Source: Terrimonas ferruginea DSM 30193 (GTDB taxonomy: Bacteria > Bacteroidota > Bacteroidia > Chitinophagales > Chitinophagaceae). From it: a DNA stretch of 64,000 nucleotides. Positions 44,997 to 53,217 of the stretch are shown piece after piece. The translations under genes and the position numbers were made by a program. The stretch is taken from assembly GCF_000425585.1 (NCBI RefSeq), contig NZ_KE384401.1, positions 1-64,000 on the forward strand. Direction: 5' to 3'. Within the stretch, counting starts at the first letter, position 1; each line of letters begins with the position of its first letter. The notes beneath the pieces are model-generated. The model saw only the letters and a list, made by a program, of their open reading frames with translations. It did no database searches and was not told the origin of the DNA.

Positions 44997-46178
44997 TTGA
45001 AAAAATACCTCTTTAAACGCGACACGCTTCTGGCTACGGCCTGCGTATTCCTGATCATGGGCCTTTTCTCGCTGTTGCCTTTGAATACGCATTTGTTTGA
45101 TCCGATTAAAATGGCATTATCGGACCTGAGTTTTAATGACCTGGCGTTTTCGGTGATCAAATCGCACAAAGACAATGGTATTGATAAAAGGATCGTGGTA
45201 GTGGATATTGGGCAGTCGTCACGAGCAGATATTGCGGCTACGATTGATTCGATCAATAAAGGAAATCCTTCGACGGTAGCGCTCGATATTACGTTCGCGG
45301 GTCCGAAAGAACCGGCGGCAGATTCCGCATTGCGCAGCGCATTGAGCAATACAAAACAATTGGTGCTGGCAGAAAAGATCGCGTTTCACGGTGATAGCCT
45401 GCAAAGCGCACCGAATTATTTCCGCACACCAAATGCAACGGTTGGTTATATAAATTTCATCGGGGAAGAAGATGCCGTTATCCGGCATTACTCTCCTTCG
45501 GAAACTACAGCCGACAGCACATACCAGAGCTTTACTTCGCAGATCGTGCGCCTGAGCAACCTGCAAAGTTTCGAGCAACTGAGCCATCGCCCGCAAGGCT
45601 CAACCCTGATCACTTATCGCCGCGATGCCAGTCAATACCTGACCATCGACCATGCAGCAATGCTGCGCGGAGAAGTTGATTTGTCAGTACTAAACGGAAA
45701 GATCGTATTGGTCGGATTGGCCAATACGAATGCAAACGATATCGAAGACAAATTCTTTACACCACTTAATAAAAAGTTCGCAGGCAAATCCACTCCTGAC
45801 CTGAATGGCATTTACATACATGCGAATATCCTTTCGATGGTCATGGACCAGGATTATACAAAGAAAATTCCGGGCTGGCTGATGATGCTCGTTTCGGTAA
45901 TCGTTGTATGGTTGCACATGGCATTTTTCCTTAAGTATTATATTGAGAAGCATATTTGGTTTCACCTGGTGGTGAAGAGTGTACAACTGGTGTCAGCCGT
46001 GCTCTTCATCTATTTTGGCATATTGCTGATCAGTAAGGCCGGTATACAGGCCAACTTCACCATGATGCTCGGCGGTGTGGTGCTGGCGGTAGACGTATTG
46101 TATTTCTATGAGGGATTGGCACAATGGCTGCGCAAAAAATTTCATATCTCAACGGTATTTCCAGGAGACCATCATTAA
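44997..46178 (+). CDS. CHASE2-domain membrane protein
   Basis: A 393-residue membrane protein with one N-terminal helix (about 12-30), a CHASE2 extracellular sensor (about 35-285; VVVDIGQSSRADIAATIDSINKGNPSTVALDITF, then GKIVLVGLANTNANDIEDKFFTP) and three C-terminal helices (about 292-372). No kinase, cyclase or other output domain follows, so it must signal through partners or serve in structure. CHASE2 proteins beside FecR-like and caspase/CHAT genes are known in cyanobacteria and other phyla. The start is TTG at 44997, directly preceded by in-frame TAG in an AAGTTTT-type array. It is followed after 8 bases by the FecR-like gene. Confidence 0.87.
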   Translation: MKKYLFKRDTLLATACVFLIMGLFSLLPLNTHLFDPIKMALSDLSFNDLAFSVIKSHKDNGIDKRIVVVDIGQSSRADIAATIDSINKGNPSTVALDITFAGPKEPAADSALRSALSNTKQLVLAEKIAFHGDSLQSAPNYFRTPNATVGYINFIGEEDAVIRHYSPSETTADSTYQSFTSQIVRLSNLQSFEQLSHRPQGSTLITYRRDASQYLTIDHAAMLRGEVDLSVLNGKIVLVGLANTNANDIEDKFFTPLNKKFAGKSTPDLNGIYIHANILSMVMDQDYTKKIPGWLMMLVSVIVVWLHMAFFLKYYIEKHIWFHLVVKSVQLVSAVLFIYFGILLISKAGIQANFTMMLGGVVLAVDVLYFYEGLAQWLRKKFHISTVFPGDHH

Positions 46179-46186
46179 TATTTTTT

Positions 46187-46996
46187 ATGAAAACGTTTTT
46201 GCTACTGCTGTGTTTGGTATTTGCGGTTGGTGCCGCCGCCCAGGACAGCCTGCTTGTTTTTGAATTGAAAGGGAAGGCGTATTTAAAAACCCTGGACAAT
46301 AAAATTCAACCACTGAAAGTCGGAAATAAATTTTATGCCTATCATTCAAGACTCGAAATAGATAAAGGCAGTTCAATTACGCTGGTGAGCGATACTTACA
46401 AAGCGCTCACGTTTACAAAAAGTATGGCAATGGTTGATATCCGCAAGACGTTTCACCCCGGAAAAAATACGGACGTAACCGGAAAATACTTTGCGTATGT
46501 ATGGGAGCAATTCACTCACAAACATGGGTCACCCGAAGCAGACCGGCGTAAGTATATGAGCAATGCGGGAGGAGTGGCGCGCGGTTGCCCCGGTGTGGAT
46601 GCAGACCATTTGCCCGATACCATTTACTATACCGGGAAGTCTTTGGTATTTAACATTACGCATAAACTTCCCGCAGGCCGGCTGCAACTGGCTTTTCAAA
46701 ATGCCGATTCAGCCTGGCGTATAAATGTTGATCCTTCGGCCGTATTTTTTCCTGCAACGGAACAGCTGAAGCCCGGCACCTCCTGGAAATGGTTTTTGCT
46801 GATCGACAGGCAACAACCGTGCAAGGAAGGTGTAATCATTTATATGACACGTGCCCAATACCTGCTCAAAGAAAAGGAACTCAACAAGCAGGTGATCGTA
46901 TCTGATCCGCTGGAGGCCTCGAATATGCTGGCTTTCCTCCTGGAGGCGTCGGGCTACCTGGATGCCGCGCAGGACATTTACCGCAACAATCATTAA
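46187..46996 (+). CDS. Secreted FecR-like protein
   Basis: A 269-residue exported protein (signal peptide MKTFLLLLCLVFAVGAAAQ). The next 80 residues fit a FecR-type beta-sandwich (LKGKAYLKTLDNKIQPLKVGNKFYAYHSRLEIDKGSSITLVSD). The C-terminal half is unassigned (KLPAGRLQLAFQNADSAWRINV, and a last helix LEASNMLAFLLEASGYLDAAQDIY). I take the ATG at 46187, eight bases after the CHASE2 stop. FecR domains usually contact anti-sigma systems or outer-membrane partners. The gene lies between CHASE2 and caspase 4. Confidence 0.7.
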   Translation: MKTFLLLLCLVFAVGAAAQDSLLVFELKGKAYLKTLDNKIQPLKVGNKFYAYHSRLEIDKGSSITLVSDTYKALTFTKSMAMVDIRKTFHPGKNTDVTGKYFAYVWEQFTHKHGSPEADRRKYMSNAGGVARGCPGVDADHLPDTIYYTGKSLVFNITHKLPAGRLQLAFQNADSAWRINVDPSAVFFPATEQLKPGTSWKWFLLIDRQQPCKEGVIIYMTRAQYLLKEKELNKQVIVSDPLEASNMLAFLLEASGYLDAAQDIYRNNH

Positions 46997-47007
46997 CAAA
47001 TTGCAAA

Positions 47008-47054
47008 TACCCAAAAGGGGGTATTGGGCTGCCTTATCAAAGCGGGTACTTTTA
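47008..47054 (+). promoter_or_regulatory. Operator and -7-like box of caspase 4 (TACCC-N6-GGGTA-N23-TA)
   Basis: TACCC (47008-47012), six bases, GGGTA (47019-47023), 23 bases, then TACTTTTA (47047-47054) as -7-like box, 62 bases before the ATG. The dyad and the distance to the box are the same as at 38787-38827 and 43207-43253. The third GGG before the box (47044-47046) is also shared with the HtrA-like promoter. Confidence 0.75.
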
Positions 47055-47108
47055 ACCCTGAAAATAACAGTGACTGTTTTTTCGCTCAAACCAGTAAATC
47101 AGCCAACC

Positions 47109-49142
47109 ATGCGTTCACTTTTCTTCACCTTTCTGATCCTGCTCGGCCTTGGGGCCATGGCGCAGAAGAAGCATGCGCTGATCATCGCCATCGGTGATTA
47201 TCCCGATCCGGAAGTCAATATGTGGAAGCCCATCAGTTCCGCCAATGACGTTCCCCTCGTCCGCGGAGCCCTGGAAGCGCAGCAGTTCAATGATATTGCC
47301 GTGCTGCAGGACAAACAGGCCACCAAGCAGGGTATCGTGGATGCGCTTGACAAACTTATTGCCAACGCAGGTTTGGGAGATGTGGTAGTGATTCATATTT
47401 CCAGCCACGGCTCACAAATTGAAGACGACAATGGGGACGAAGCCGACGGCCTCGACGAAGCGATCGTTCCTTATGGCGCCACCTATACCTATGATCCGGA
47501 AGAATTTTCTAAATATGCACCCGGTTATCTGCGCGATGATGAATTTGGAGAAAAGATTACCCGGCTCCGCAACAAACTGGGCAAGGACGGTGATCTGCTG
47601 GTGGTGATCGATGCCTGTCATTCCGGCTCGGCCACGCGCGATGTGGATCCGGCCAATGCACCACTGGTCCGCGGCGGTTTTCAACCGATCGTCAGCAGCT
47701 CATTCAAAACGAACAACGCCAGCAGAGGCAATAATACAGACTTCCGCGAGTCCGGCGCTACCGCTCTTTCCGATGTAGCATCGCCTTATGTCGTGATCTC
47801 CGGAGCGCAGGCATCAGAAAAAAATTACGAATGCTGGAGCGACGACCGCAAGCCCGTCGGCTCACTATCTTATGCATTCAGCAAAGCACTCGCCTCTAAA
47901 GACGAAAAAGTAAGCTACCGTACACTGTTCTCTTCCATCGAAAATATCATGCTGAGTAAGGCACCGAAACAACGCCCGGTGCTCGAGACCGACAATTCCG
48001 ACCGCGGTATTTTTTCCAACCGCTTTATCTCACAGAAATTGTATTACACGCTCGACCTGCGTGAAAGTTCCGCCAGCGAATTTTTGGTAAATGCGGGTGC
48101 CGTAGCCGGTCTTACCAAAGGTTCTGTCGTGAAACTCTACCCTGTTGGCACCACCGATCCATCGGGAAAAAAAGAACTGGCGACAGGTAAGATCACACAG
48201 GTTGACAATTTCAAAGCAACACTGAAGCTCGACAAACCCAATGAAGCGCTACTGGAAAAAGGAGCCTGGGCGTTTGTTACCGAACTCGCCTACGGAAATG
48301 ATAAAGTGCGTCTGTCCGTAAAAGACGTCAACGGCAGCAAACGCAAAGTAGCGGAAGGGCTCAAAGACTTCAAACTGGTTGACTTTACCGGTCCGTACGA
48401 CCTGGAGCTATCGCCATCGTCCGATGGTAAATGGCACCTGAAGTACACTACATCCGGAGATGCATTCGGCGAGGCAGTTGATTTTACAACAGCCGACGGT
48501 ATAGCCAAATTGAAAGAGGCGATCAAAACATTTGACAAGGTCCGCTATCTCCGCAACATGGATATAACTGAAGCCGGTCTCAAGGCCCAGGTAGATATGT
48601 TGCTGGTAAAAGACGGCGAAGTAGATGAAGCGCTGACAAAATCGCGCTATGTAAACGGCCGGCTTGAATTGCGTGTGGGCGACCAGGTGCGTTTGCGCGT
48701 GATCAATACGGGTGACAAAGCATTTTATGTAAATGTGGTAGACATCCAGCCCGACGGCATCGTGAATCCCATTTTGCCCAATAAAAAATTAAAAGACCGC
48801 AACAAACGGCCGGCACCTGTTACCGCAGCAGATTGCCGCGTGGAAAAAGGCGACACATTGAATATCCTCAACACGATGGCCATCACGATAGGTCCGCCTT
48901 TAGGCAACGAAGTGTTCAAAGTATTCCTGTCTTCCGACATGCTCGACCTGGAAGAAATACTGGTAACGGCACGTGCAGAAGAATTGAAGGGAACACAGGG
49001 ACGCGGCACATTTACAAAACTGGAGTCGCTGTTCAAAGGAGCGGAAGTGAATGATAAAGGTACCCGCGGCGGAGACGTAAATGTGGAGACGGAACAGACC
49101 GGTACAACGTTCAGCAAACCGTTCACGATTGTCGCTAAATAA
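47109..49142 (+). CDS. Exported metacaspase-like protein (caspase 4)
   Basis: A 677-residue protein. Signal peptide MRSLFFTFLILLGLGAMAQ, then directly a C14 domain (about 20-300) of the metacaspase type: His100 (HISSHGSQ) followed by DNGDEADGLDEAIVPYG, and Cys170 (VIDACHSGSATRD). The long C-terminal part has a DUF-like beta-rich segment (GLTKGSVVKLYPVG) and a stretch resembling a DUF4384 domain (GDQVRLRVINTGDKAFYVNVVDIQPDG). It may bind cell-envelope ligands. The ATG at 47109 follows the operator and promoter, so an upstream frame extension is excluded. It is followed by a small secreted protein with no terminator between. Confidence 0.92.
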   Translation: MRSLFFTFLILLGLGAMAQKKHALIIAIGDYPDPEVNMWKPISSANDVPLVRGALEAQQFNDIAVLQDKQATKQGIVDALDKLIANAGLGDVVVIHISSHGSQIEDDNGDEADGLDEAIVPYGATYTYDPEEFSKYAPGYLRDDEFGEKITRLRNKLGKDGDLLVVIDACHSGSATRDVDPANAPLVRGGFQPIVSSSFKTNNASRGNNTDFRESGATALSDVASPYVVISGAQASEKNYECWSDDRKPVGSLSYAFSKALASKDEKVSYRTLFSSIENIMLSKAPKQRPVLETDNSDRGIFSNRFISQKLYYTLDLRESSASEFLVNAGAVAGLTKGSVVKLYPVGTTDPSGKKELATGKITQVDNFKATLKLDKPNEALLEKGAWAFVTELAYGNDKVRLSVKDVNGSKRKVAEGLKDFKLVDFTGPYDLELSPSSDGKWHLKYTTSGDAFGEAVDFTTADGIAKLKEAIKTFDKVRYLRNMDITEAGLKAQVDMLLVKDGEVDEALTKSRYVNGRLELRVGDQVRLRVINTGDKAFYVNVVDIQPDGIVNPILPNKKLKDRNKRPAPVTAADCRVEKGDTLNILNTMAITIGPPLGNEVFKVFLSSDMLDLEEILVTARAEELKGTQGRGTFTKLESLFKGAEVNDKGTRGGDVNVETEQTGTTFSKPFTIVAK

Positions 49143-49236
49143 ATGTTAAGTACGGAAACGGAATATGTAAAACAACAACGCTTACGAATCATACCAATAA
49201 ACAAACCAATTTATCAAAAATCAAAACATCAATCAA

Positions 49237-49641
49237 ATGAAAAGAGTCACATTAGCAGCACTCATGGCAATCTTCTCTATGGCTTTCTTCGCCACCACAG
49301 CCACTGCACAGGAAAGACCTGTTGAAGAAGTAAAAGGCAAAGCTGCTCCCGCATCACGCGGCACCAATCCTAACATCAAATCAAAACGTCCGACTGTTGA
49401 CAAGGAAGAAACAAAAGACCGTTCTGCGTCTTGTGATGTTTATTTCTCTAACTACACCGGTTATTATGTAGATGTTTATATCGCAGGTTACTATCGTGGT
49501 ACCATGGCACCTTATGGCTACCTGACGGCTACTACCTCATTGGCCAGTCCTGCTGTTTATTGTGTAACAAGCGGTGGTAAATATGAGTGGAACTTTGTTC
49601 ACAACTGTGCGACCAATCCGATGCAGAAACTGTATCTGTAA
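49237..49641 (+). CDS. Small secreted Tyr-rich protein next to caspase 4
   Basis: A 134-residue exported protein (signal peptide to about residue 24, ATATAQ). The mature part has a basic, disordered N-terminal half (KGKAAPASRGTNPNIKSKRP) and a compact C-terminal half with three cysteines and many tyrosines (YFSNYTGYYVDVYIAGYYRG). I do not recognise a family. It lies 95 bases after caspase 4 with no terminator between and a strong terminator after, so it is probably the last gene of that transcript. It could be a substrate or partner of the peptidase. The Lys/Arg-rich N-terminal half offers the basic P1 residues that metacaspases prefer. Confidence 0.75.
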   Translation: MKRVTLAALMAIFSMAFFATTATAQERPVEEVKGKAAPASRGTNPNIKSKRPTVDKEETKDRSASCDVYFSNYTGYYVDVYIAGYYRGTMAPYGYLTATTSLASPAVYCVTSGGKYEWNFVHNCATNPMQKLYL

Positions 49642-49677
49642 GGCTGGTCATAAGTAATAAGTATTAAGTTGTAAGTA

Positions 49678-49708
49678 AACAGCCATGGTTCACCATGGCT
49701 GTTTTTTT
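49678..49708 (+). terminator. Rho-independent terminator of the caspase 4 transcript
   Basis: A 12-base stem (AACAGCCATGGT at 49678-49689 with ACCATGGCTGTT at 49692-49703), a very short loop and seven T. AAGTAATAAGTATTAAGT-type units precede it (about 49653-49677). Confidence 0.88.
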
Positions 49709-49797
49709 GTTGGCGGAGAGCGGTTTAGGGTTATATAGGTGCTTTACTGATCTTGTCGAGACATAAACTACCACACTGTTACCCGGAGCATCAACTG

Positions 49798-49825
49798 CCC
49801 TGGTTCGTGTATACACGAACCAGGG
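49798..49825. repeat. Perfect 28-base palindrome (GGTTCGT family)
   Basis: The two halves CCCTGGTTCGTGTA and its exact complement abut. The 20-base core GGTTCGTGTATACACGAACC is shared with the element at 36134 (differing at the centre) and occurs in degraded form at 20253, 61615 and 61872. It is not followed by a T run here. An ATTCACG/ATTGACG array follows at about 49856-49880. Confidence 0.75.
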
Positions 49826-49903
49826 AGGTGTCATGATGATTGTTGTATTCTCTTATTCACGATTCACGATTGACGATTCACGTAAAAAGTATATCTTTCT
49901 CGC

Positions 49904-50995
49904 ATGAGCGCAGGAGCACATTCGTTCTGGCAGGCCGCCTGGAAAAGACTAAAGAAAAATAAAGGAGCAATTTCCGGACTGATCGTTATTGGTATCTCGA
50001 TCCTGGTGGCCGTGTTCTGTTATTTTATCGCGCCCGATTCTTCCCCTTATGCCAACCGTATCATCCTCGAGATCGATGGTGAAAAACCCGGTTTCCGCCA
50101 GACGCTGCTCAAAGTCCGCAAAGACCGGGAAGTGCCGTCAACAGGCTTTTTCAGGCGGTTGATGAACGGAAAGGAAGACCCTTACTATTACGTTCCCATT
50201 ACATCATACGAGGAAAAAGGTGACAGTCTCATTGCGCAGAAATTCATTGATGAAGGCGTTTCGGAGCGGCAGGCCTACGCACGTGCTCAGCTACCGGCCG
50301 AACCCGTAGTGAATAAAACCTATGTACTGGGCACCGATAGTTATGGCCGCGATATTCTCAGCCGGCTGATCGTCGGCACGCGCATCAGCCTGAGTGTAGG
50401 TTTGATCACCGTGATCATATCCATCAGCATCGGTTTATTGCTGGGATCGCTGGCGGGCTATTACCGCGGACGGACAGACGAAATCATTATGTGGTTCATC
50501 AATGTGATCTGGAGCATTCCTACCTTATTGCTGGTTTTTGCTATCACCCTGGCGCTGGGCAAAGGATTCTGGCAGGTGTTCATCGCGGTGGGACTCACCA
50601 TGTGGGTGAATGTGGCCCGCCTCGTAAGAGGACAGGTAATGGCCGTGCGCGAACTTGAATACATTGAAGCAACAAGGGCATTAGGGTTTTCGGATGCGCG
50701 CGCTATAGCACGGCATATCTGGCCCAACATCATCGGACCGGTGATGGTAATCGCGGCATCCAATTTCGCTTCAGCTATTGTTATTGAAGCAGGACTCAGT
50801 TTTCTGGGCGTAGGCGTACAACCACCGCAACCCAGCTGGGGCCTCATGATCAAGGAAAATTATAATTTCATCATCACCAATAATCCCATGATCGCCTTAG
50901 CGCCCGGCTTCGCGATCATGCTGCTCGTGCTCGCCTTTAATTTATTGGGAAATGGATTGCGCGATGCGCTGAATGTACGCGGGAGAGTGAGCTGA
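49904..50995 (+). CDS. ABC transporter permease, OppC-like
   Basis: A 363-residue inner-membrane permease of the dipeptide/oligopeptide importer class. The first helix (about 22-42) is followed by an extended periplasmic stretch (residues 45-130) longer than usual for OppC. The core has five helices and the EAA loop with EYIEATRALGFSDARAIARHIWPNI. It is not flanked by an OppB, ATPase or binding-protein gene in this window, so it works with partners encoded elsewhere. Confidence 0.88.
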   Translation: MSAGAHSFWQAAWKRLKKNKGAISGLIVIGISILVAVFCYFIAPDSSPYANRIILEIDGEKPGFRQTLLKVRKDREVPSTGFFRRLMNGKEDPYYYVPITSYEEKGDSLIAQKFIDEGVSERQAYARAQLPAEPVVNKTYVLGTDSYGRDILSRLIVGTRISLSVGLITVIISISIGLLLGSLAGYYRGRTDEIIMWFINVIWSIPTLLLVFAITLALGKGFWQVFIAVGLTMWVNVARLVRGQVMAVRELEYIEATRALGFSDARAIARHIWPNIIGPVMVIAASNFASAIVIEAGLSFLGVGVQPPQPSWGLMIKENYNFIITNNPMIALAPGFAIMLLVLAFNLLGNGLRDALNVRGRVS

Positions 50996-51149
50996 GGACA
51001 AATGTGAAAATGTGTAAATGTGGAAATGGATACGCACCTGGCTCAATCAATGTTCAATTCCTGAGGCTTCCAAAGGGGCACGAAAGGTCGCCCATTCGCG
51101 AGACTTCGGCATTGGCATTTTCACATTTACACATTTCCACATTGCGGTA
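50996..51149. repeat. GTGAAAAT-type 8-base arrays, inverted
   Basis: AATGTGAAAATGTGTAAATG (about 51000-51020) and the inverse TTTTCACATTTACACATTTC (about 51117-51136) flank about 95 bases of unique sequence between two convergent genes. Confidence 0.65.
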
Positions 51150-52262
51150 TTACCGCACCTTCCTTCCTTTCCACTCATAACCACCTGCCACACCCAGAAA
51201 TCCTGCGATCACTGTATAACCAATATGTAAAGGCTGTAAAAATAAAAACTTCAGCAGGCTGACTGGTGTTTTGAAAAAACGCGCAACACTGTACACAAAC
51301 GGATACTCTACCAATGCTTTGGCAATAATCAATACAAGTGCCGCTACCCAATACATCGAACAAAAGAATCCGGCGATCAATAGCACCGGTAAACTCAGGT
51401 TTAATAAATAGACCAATACAAGCACGGCAATAATTCTTTTGTCATCATAAAAGGAAGCCTTGCTGGCCCAGCGGATGCGTTGATTCAAAAACGCGCGCCA
51501 GCTATGAACGGGTGCTGTTTTGATGATTACATCAGGACTGCTCAGATACCCGATCCTGTCCGTATAGCGTTGCCAGATCTTGTGCATGAGCAGCATGTCG
51601 TCACCGGAAGCAATGTGATCGATGCCGCTGTAACCATTTACTTCATAAAAAATATCACGGAGATAAGCCATGTTGGCGCCGTTGCACATCGAATGAACGC
51701 CCTGCTGTACGGACGCACCTGTAATGCCTTGCAGGATCATGAAATCAAGTGCCTGAAACTGTTCTACCAGCGGCTTTCCGGCTTCGATCGATACGGGCGC
51801 CACGATGAAGGCCGCATTTGTTTGTTGTTGAAAAGCGGCGATGGTGCTCAGCCAGTATTTGCCTGCCACACAATCCGCATCGGTGGTTACGATCAGTTGA
51901 CCTTTTGCCGCGGCCACGCCCTGCTCCAGCGCTTTTTTCTTATAAGAATTGATATCGTCCTCCTGTAGCCTGATCACATGCACTCCGGCATATTGTGCGG
52001 CAAGGGCAGCCGTATCGTCGGTGGAATGATCATCGATCACGATGATCTCGTATTGTTCTGCAGGATAATCCTGTTGCTGCAGTGAATCGAGGAGCCGGCC
52101 GATGTTGGCAGCTTCATTCCGGGCGGGAATGAGCACCGAAATAGAAATCGAAGCCTGCTGCCGGGGACGAAACAACGGAATGCGCTGCCACGCACTGCGG
52201 TAGTAAAATAGCAGGCAGGCATACAAGACCAGCAAAAATACAATGAGTGAATACAAGACCAT
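51150..52262 (-). CDS. Membrane glycosyltransferase family 2
   Basis: A 370-residue GT2 enzyme anchored by an N-terminal helix (about 3-22) and three C-terminal hydrophobic segments. The catalytic part has ISVLIPARNEAANIGRLLDSL, VIDDHSTDDTA and the DxD-type VTTDADC, with the HSMCNGANMAYLRDIF acceptor loop and QRIRWASK (the QxxRW motif of processive or lipid-linked transferases). The product could be a glycolipid or polysaccharide. I use the ATG at 52262. The gene follows the alpha/beta hydrolase gene by 20 bases on the same strand. Confidence 0.88.
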   Translation of the reverse strand: MVLYSLIVFLLVLYACLLFYYRSAWQRIPLFRPRQQASISISVLIPARNEAANIGRLLDSLQQQDYPAEQYEIIVIDDHSTDDTAALAAQYAGVHVIRLQEDDINSYKKKALEQGVAAAKGQLIVTTDADCVAGKYWLSTIAAFQQQTNAAFIVAPVSIEAGKPLVEQFQALDFMILQGITGASVQQGVHSMCNGANMAYLRDIFYEVNGYSGIDHIASGDDMLLMHKIWQRYTDRIGYLSSPDVIIKTAPVHSWRAFLNQRIRWASKASFYDDKRIIAVLVLVYLLNLSLPVLLIAGFFCSMYWVAALVLIIAKALVEYPFVYSVARFFKTPVSLLKFLFLQPLHIGYTVIAGFLGVAGGYEWKGRKVR

Positions 52263-52282
52263 GAGTTGCAAAAATGCCGTAA

Positions 52283-53131
52283 TTATCGATTCTCTCCTTG
52301 TTTTGGCAAAGGATCTTTCCCGTCGAGTGCATCAATGATGGCCGTTGCATGTTTAGGATGCAGCACCTGGTGACCGGCCTCCAGCAAGGTAATGTTAACC
52401 AGTTCCTCCACACCACGACGGAACTTTTCACCACGCACCGGCAAAATAATGCGATCGTAGCGGCCATAGATCAGCTCTGTGGGAATGCGGTGCCGGCGTA
52501 TTACCGCTTTTACTTCAGACAAAGAAGGACGGATATGGCGCAGTGTCATCCAGCGCTGATATAACTGTTGACGCACGGTAGCATCGCCAATATAATAATC
52601 TACAAACTTATAAATGCTGGTGTTGACCAGCCGCAGCTTCTTCAATACTTTCAGCAATGCGTAAAACCAACCGGGTTTGCGCATGGTATAGGCAAAAAGT
52701 TGTTTGCCTGCCCAGCTTTGTGTAGCCAGCCAATACCAGGGATTTACTTTTAATCCATCCGGTGCCAGCAACACGATCCGCTGCAAGGGAAGGAAATCCT
52801 GTTGCGTAAGATAAAGTGCGAGGCGTCCGCCGAGACTAAATCCGAGCAGGTATACCGGCACCTGTTGGCCGGGAAAATGTGCTTCGATCAAACCGGTAAT
52901 CAATGCCTGGAGATCACCGGGTGAAAGGCTTTCTGCATTCCAGTGGGTGTGACCATGGAAGGGCAGATCGGGTGCGATAAAAGTGTAGCGGTCACCGGCT
53001 GTTTCTTCCAGGAAAGTAAAGCGTTCGGCGGATTCACCGTAGCCGTGGAGGCAGATCACAACCGTGCTGCCACTCCCGAAAACGAGGTAGCTGACAGTGG
53101 AATTACCGCAGGAAATCGACGCGCTGAACAT
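52283..53131 (-). CDS. Alpha/beta hydrolase
   Basis: A 282-residue hydrolase. LHGYGES holds the oxyanion region, GFSLGG the nucleophile serine, and a late AGHQVLHP the catalytic histidine. The ATG at 53131 (MFSASISCGNSTVSYLVFG) is the sensible start because the longer frame crosses the operator region. The gene is divergent from MarR, and the shared palindromes at 53170-53217 put its promoter in reach of that regulator. It probably forms an operon with the GT2 gene. Confidence 0.85.
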   Translation of the reverse strand: MFSASISCGNSTVSYLVFGSGSTVVICLHGYGESAERFTFLEETAGDRYTFIAPDLPFHGHTHWNAESLSPGDLQALITGLIEAHFPGQQVPVYLLGFSLGGRLALYLTQQDFLPLQRIVLLAPDGLKVNPWYWLATQSWAGKQLFAYTMRKPGWFYALLKVLKKLRLVNTSIYKFVDYYIGDATVRQQLYQRWMTLRHIRPSLSEVKAVIRRHRIPTELIYGRYDRIILPVRGEKFRRGVEELVNITLLEAGHQVLHPKHATAIIDALDGKDPLPKQGENR

Positions 53132-53169
53132 GAAGAAACGGGTAAAATTATTTTTTGGAAAAATAAAGG

Positions 53170-53217
53170 AACTATCCGAAAATAAAGTTATTTTTGGATA
53201 GTTGCACAAACAACTAT
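53170..53217. promoter_or_regulatory. Overlapping palindromic operators between MarR and hydrolase genes
   Basis: A 34-base near-perfect dyad (53170-53203; arms AACTATCC...GGATAGTT, two pairs mismatched). The right arm overlaps a second exact dyad ATAGTTG-6-CAACTAT (53198-53217) that ends at the MarR start codon. The three ATAGTTG-like half-sites are typical of MarR autoregulation and would also cover the divergent hydrolase promoter. Confidence 0.8.

Noticed and set aside
46962-47108. An N-terminal extension of 49 residues on caspase 4, overlapping the FecR-like gene
   Set aside because: It contains the whole operator-promoter; the signal peptide begins at 47109.
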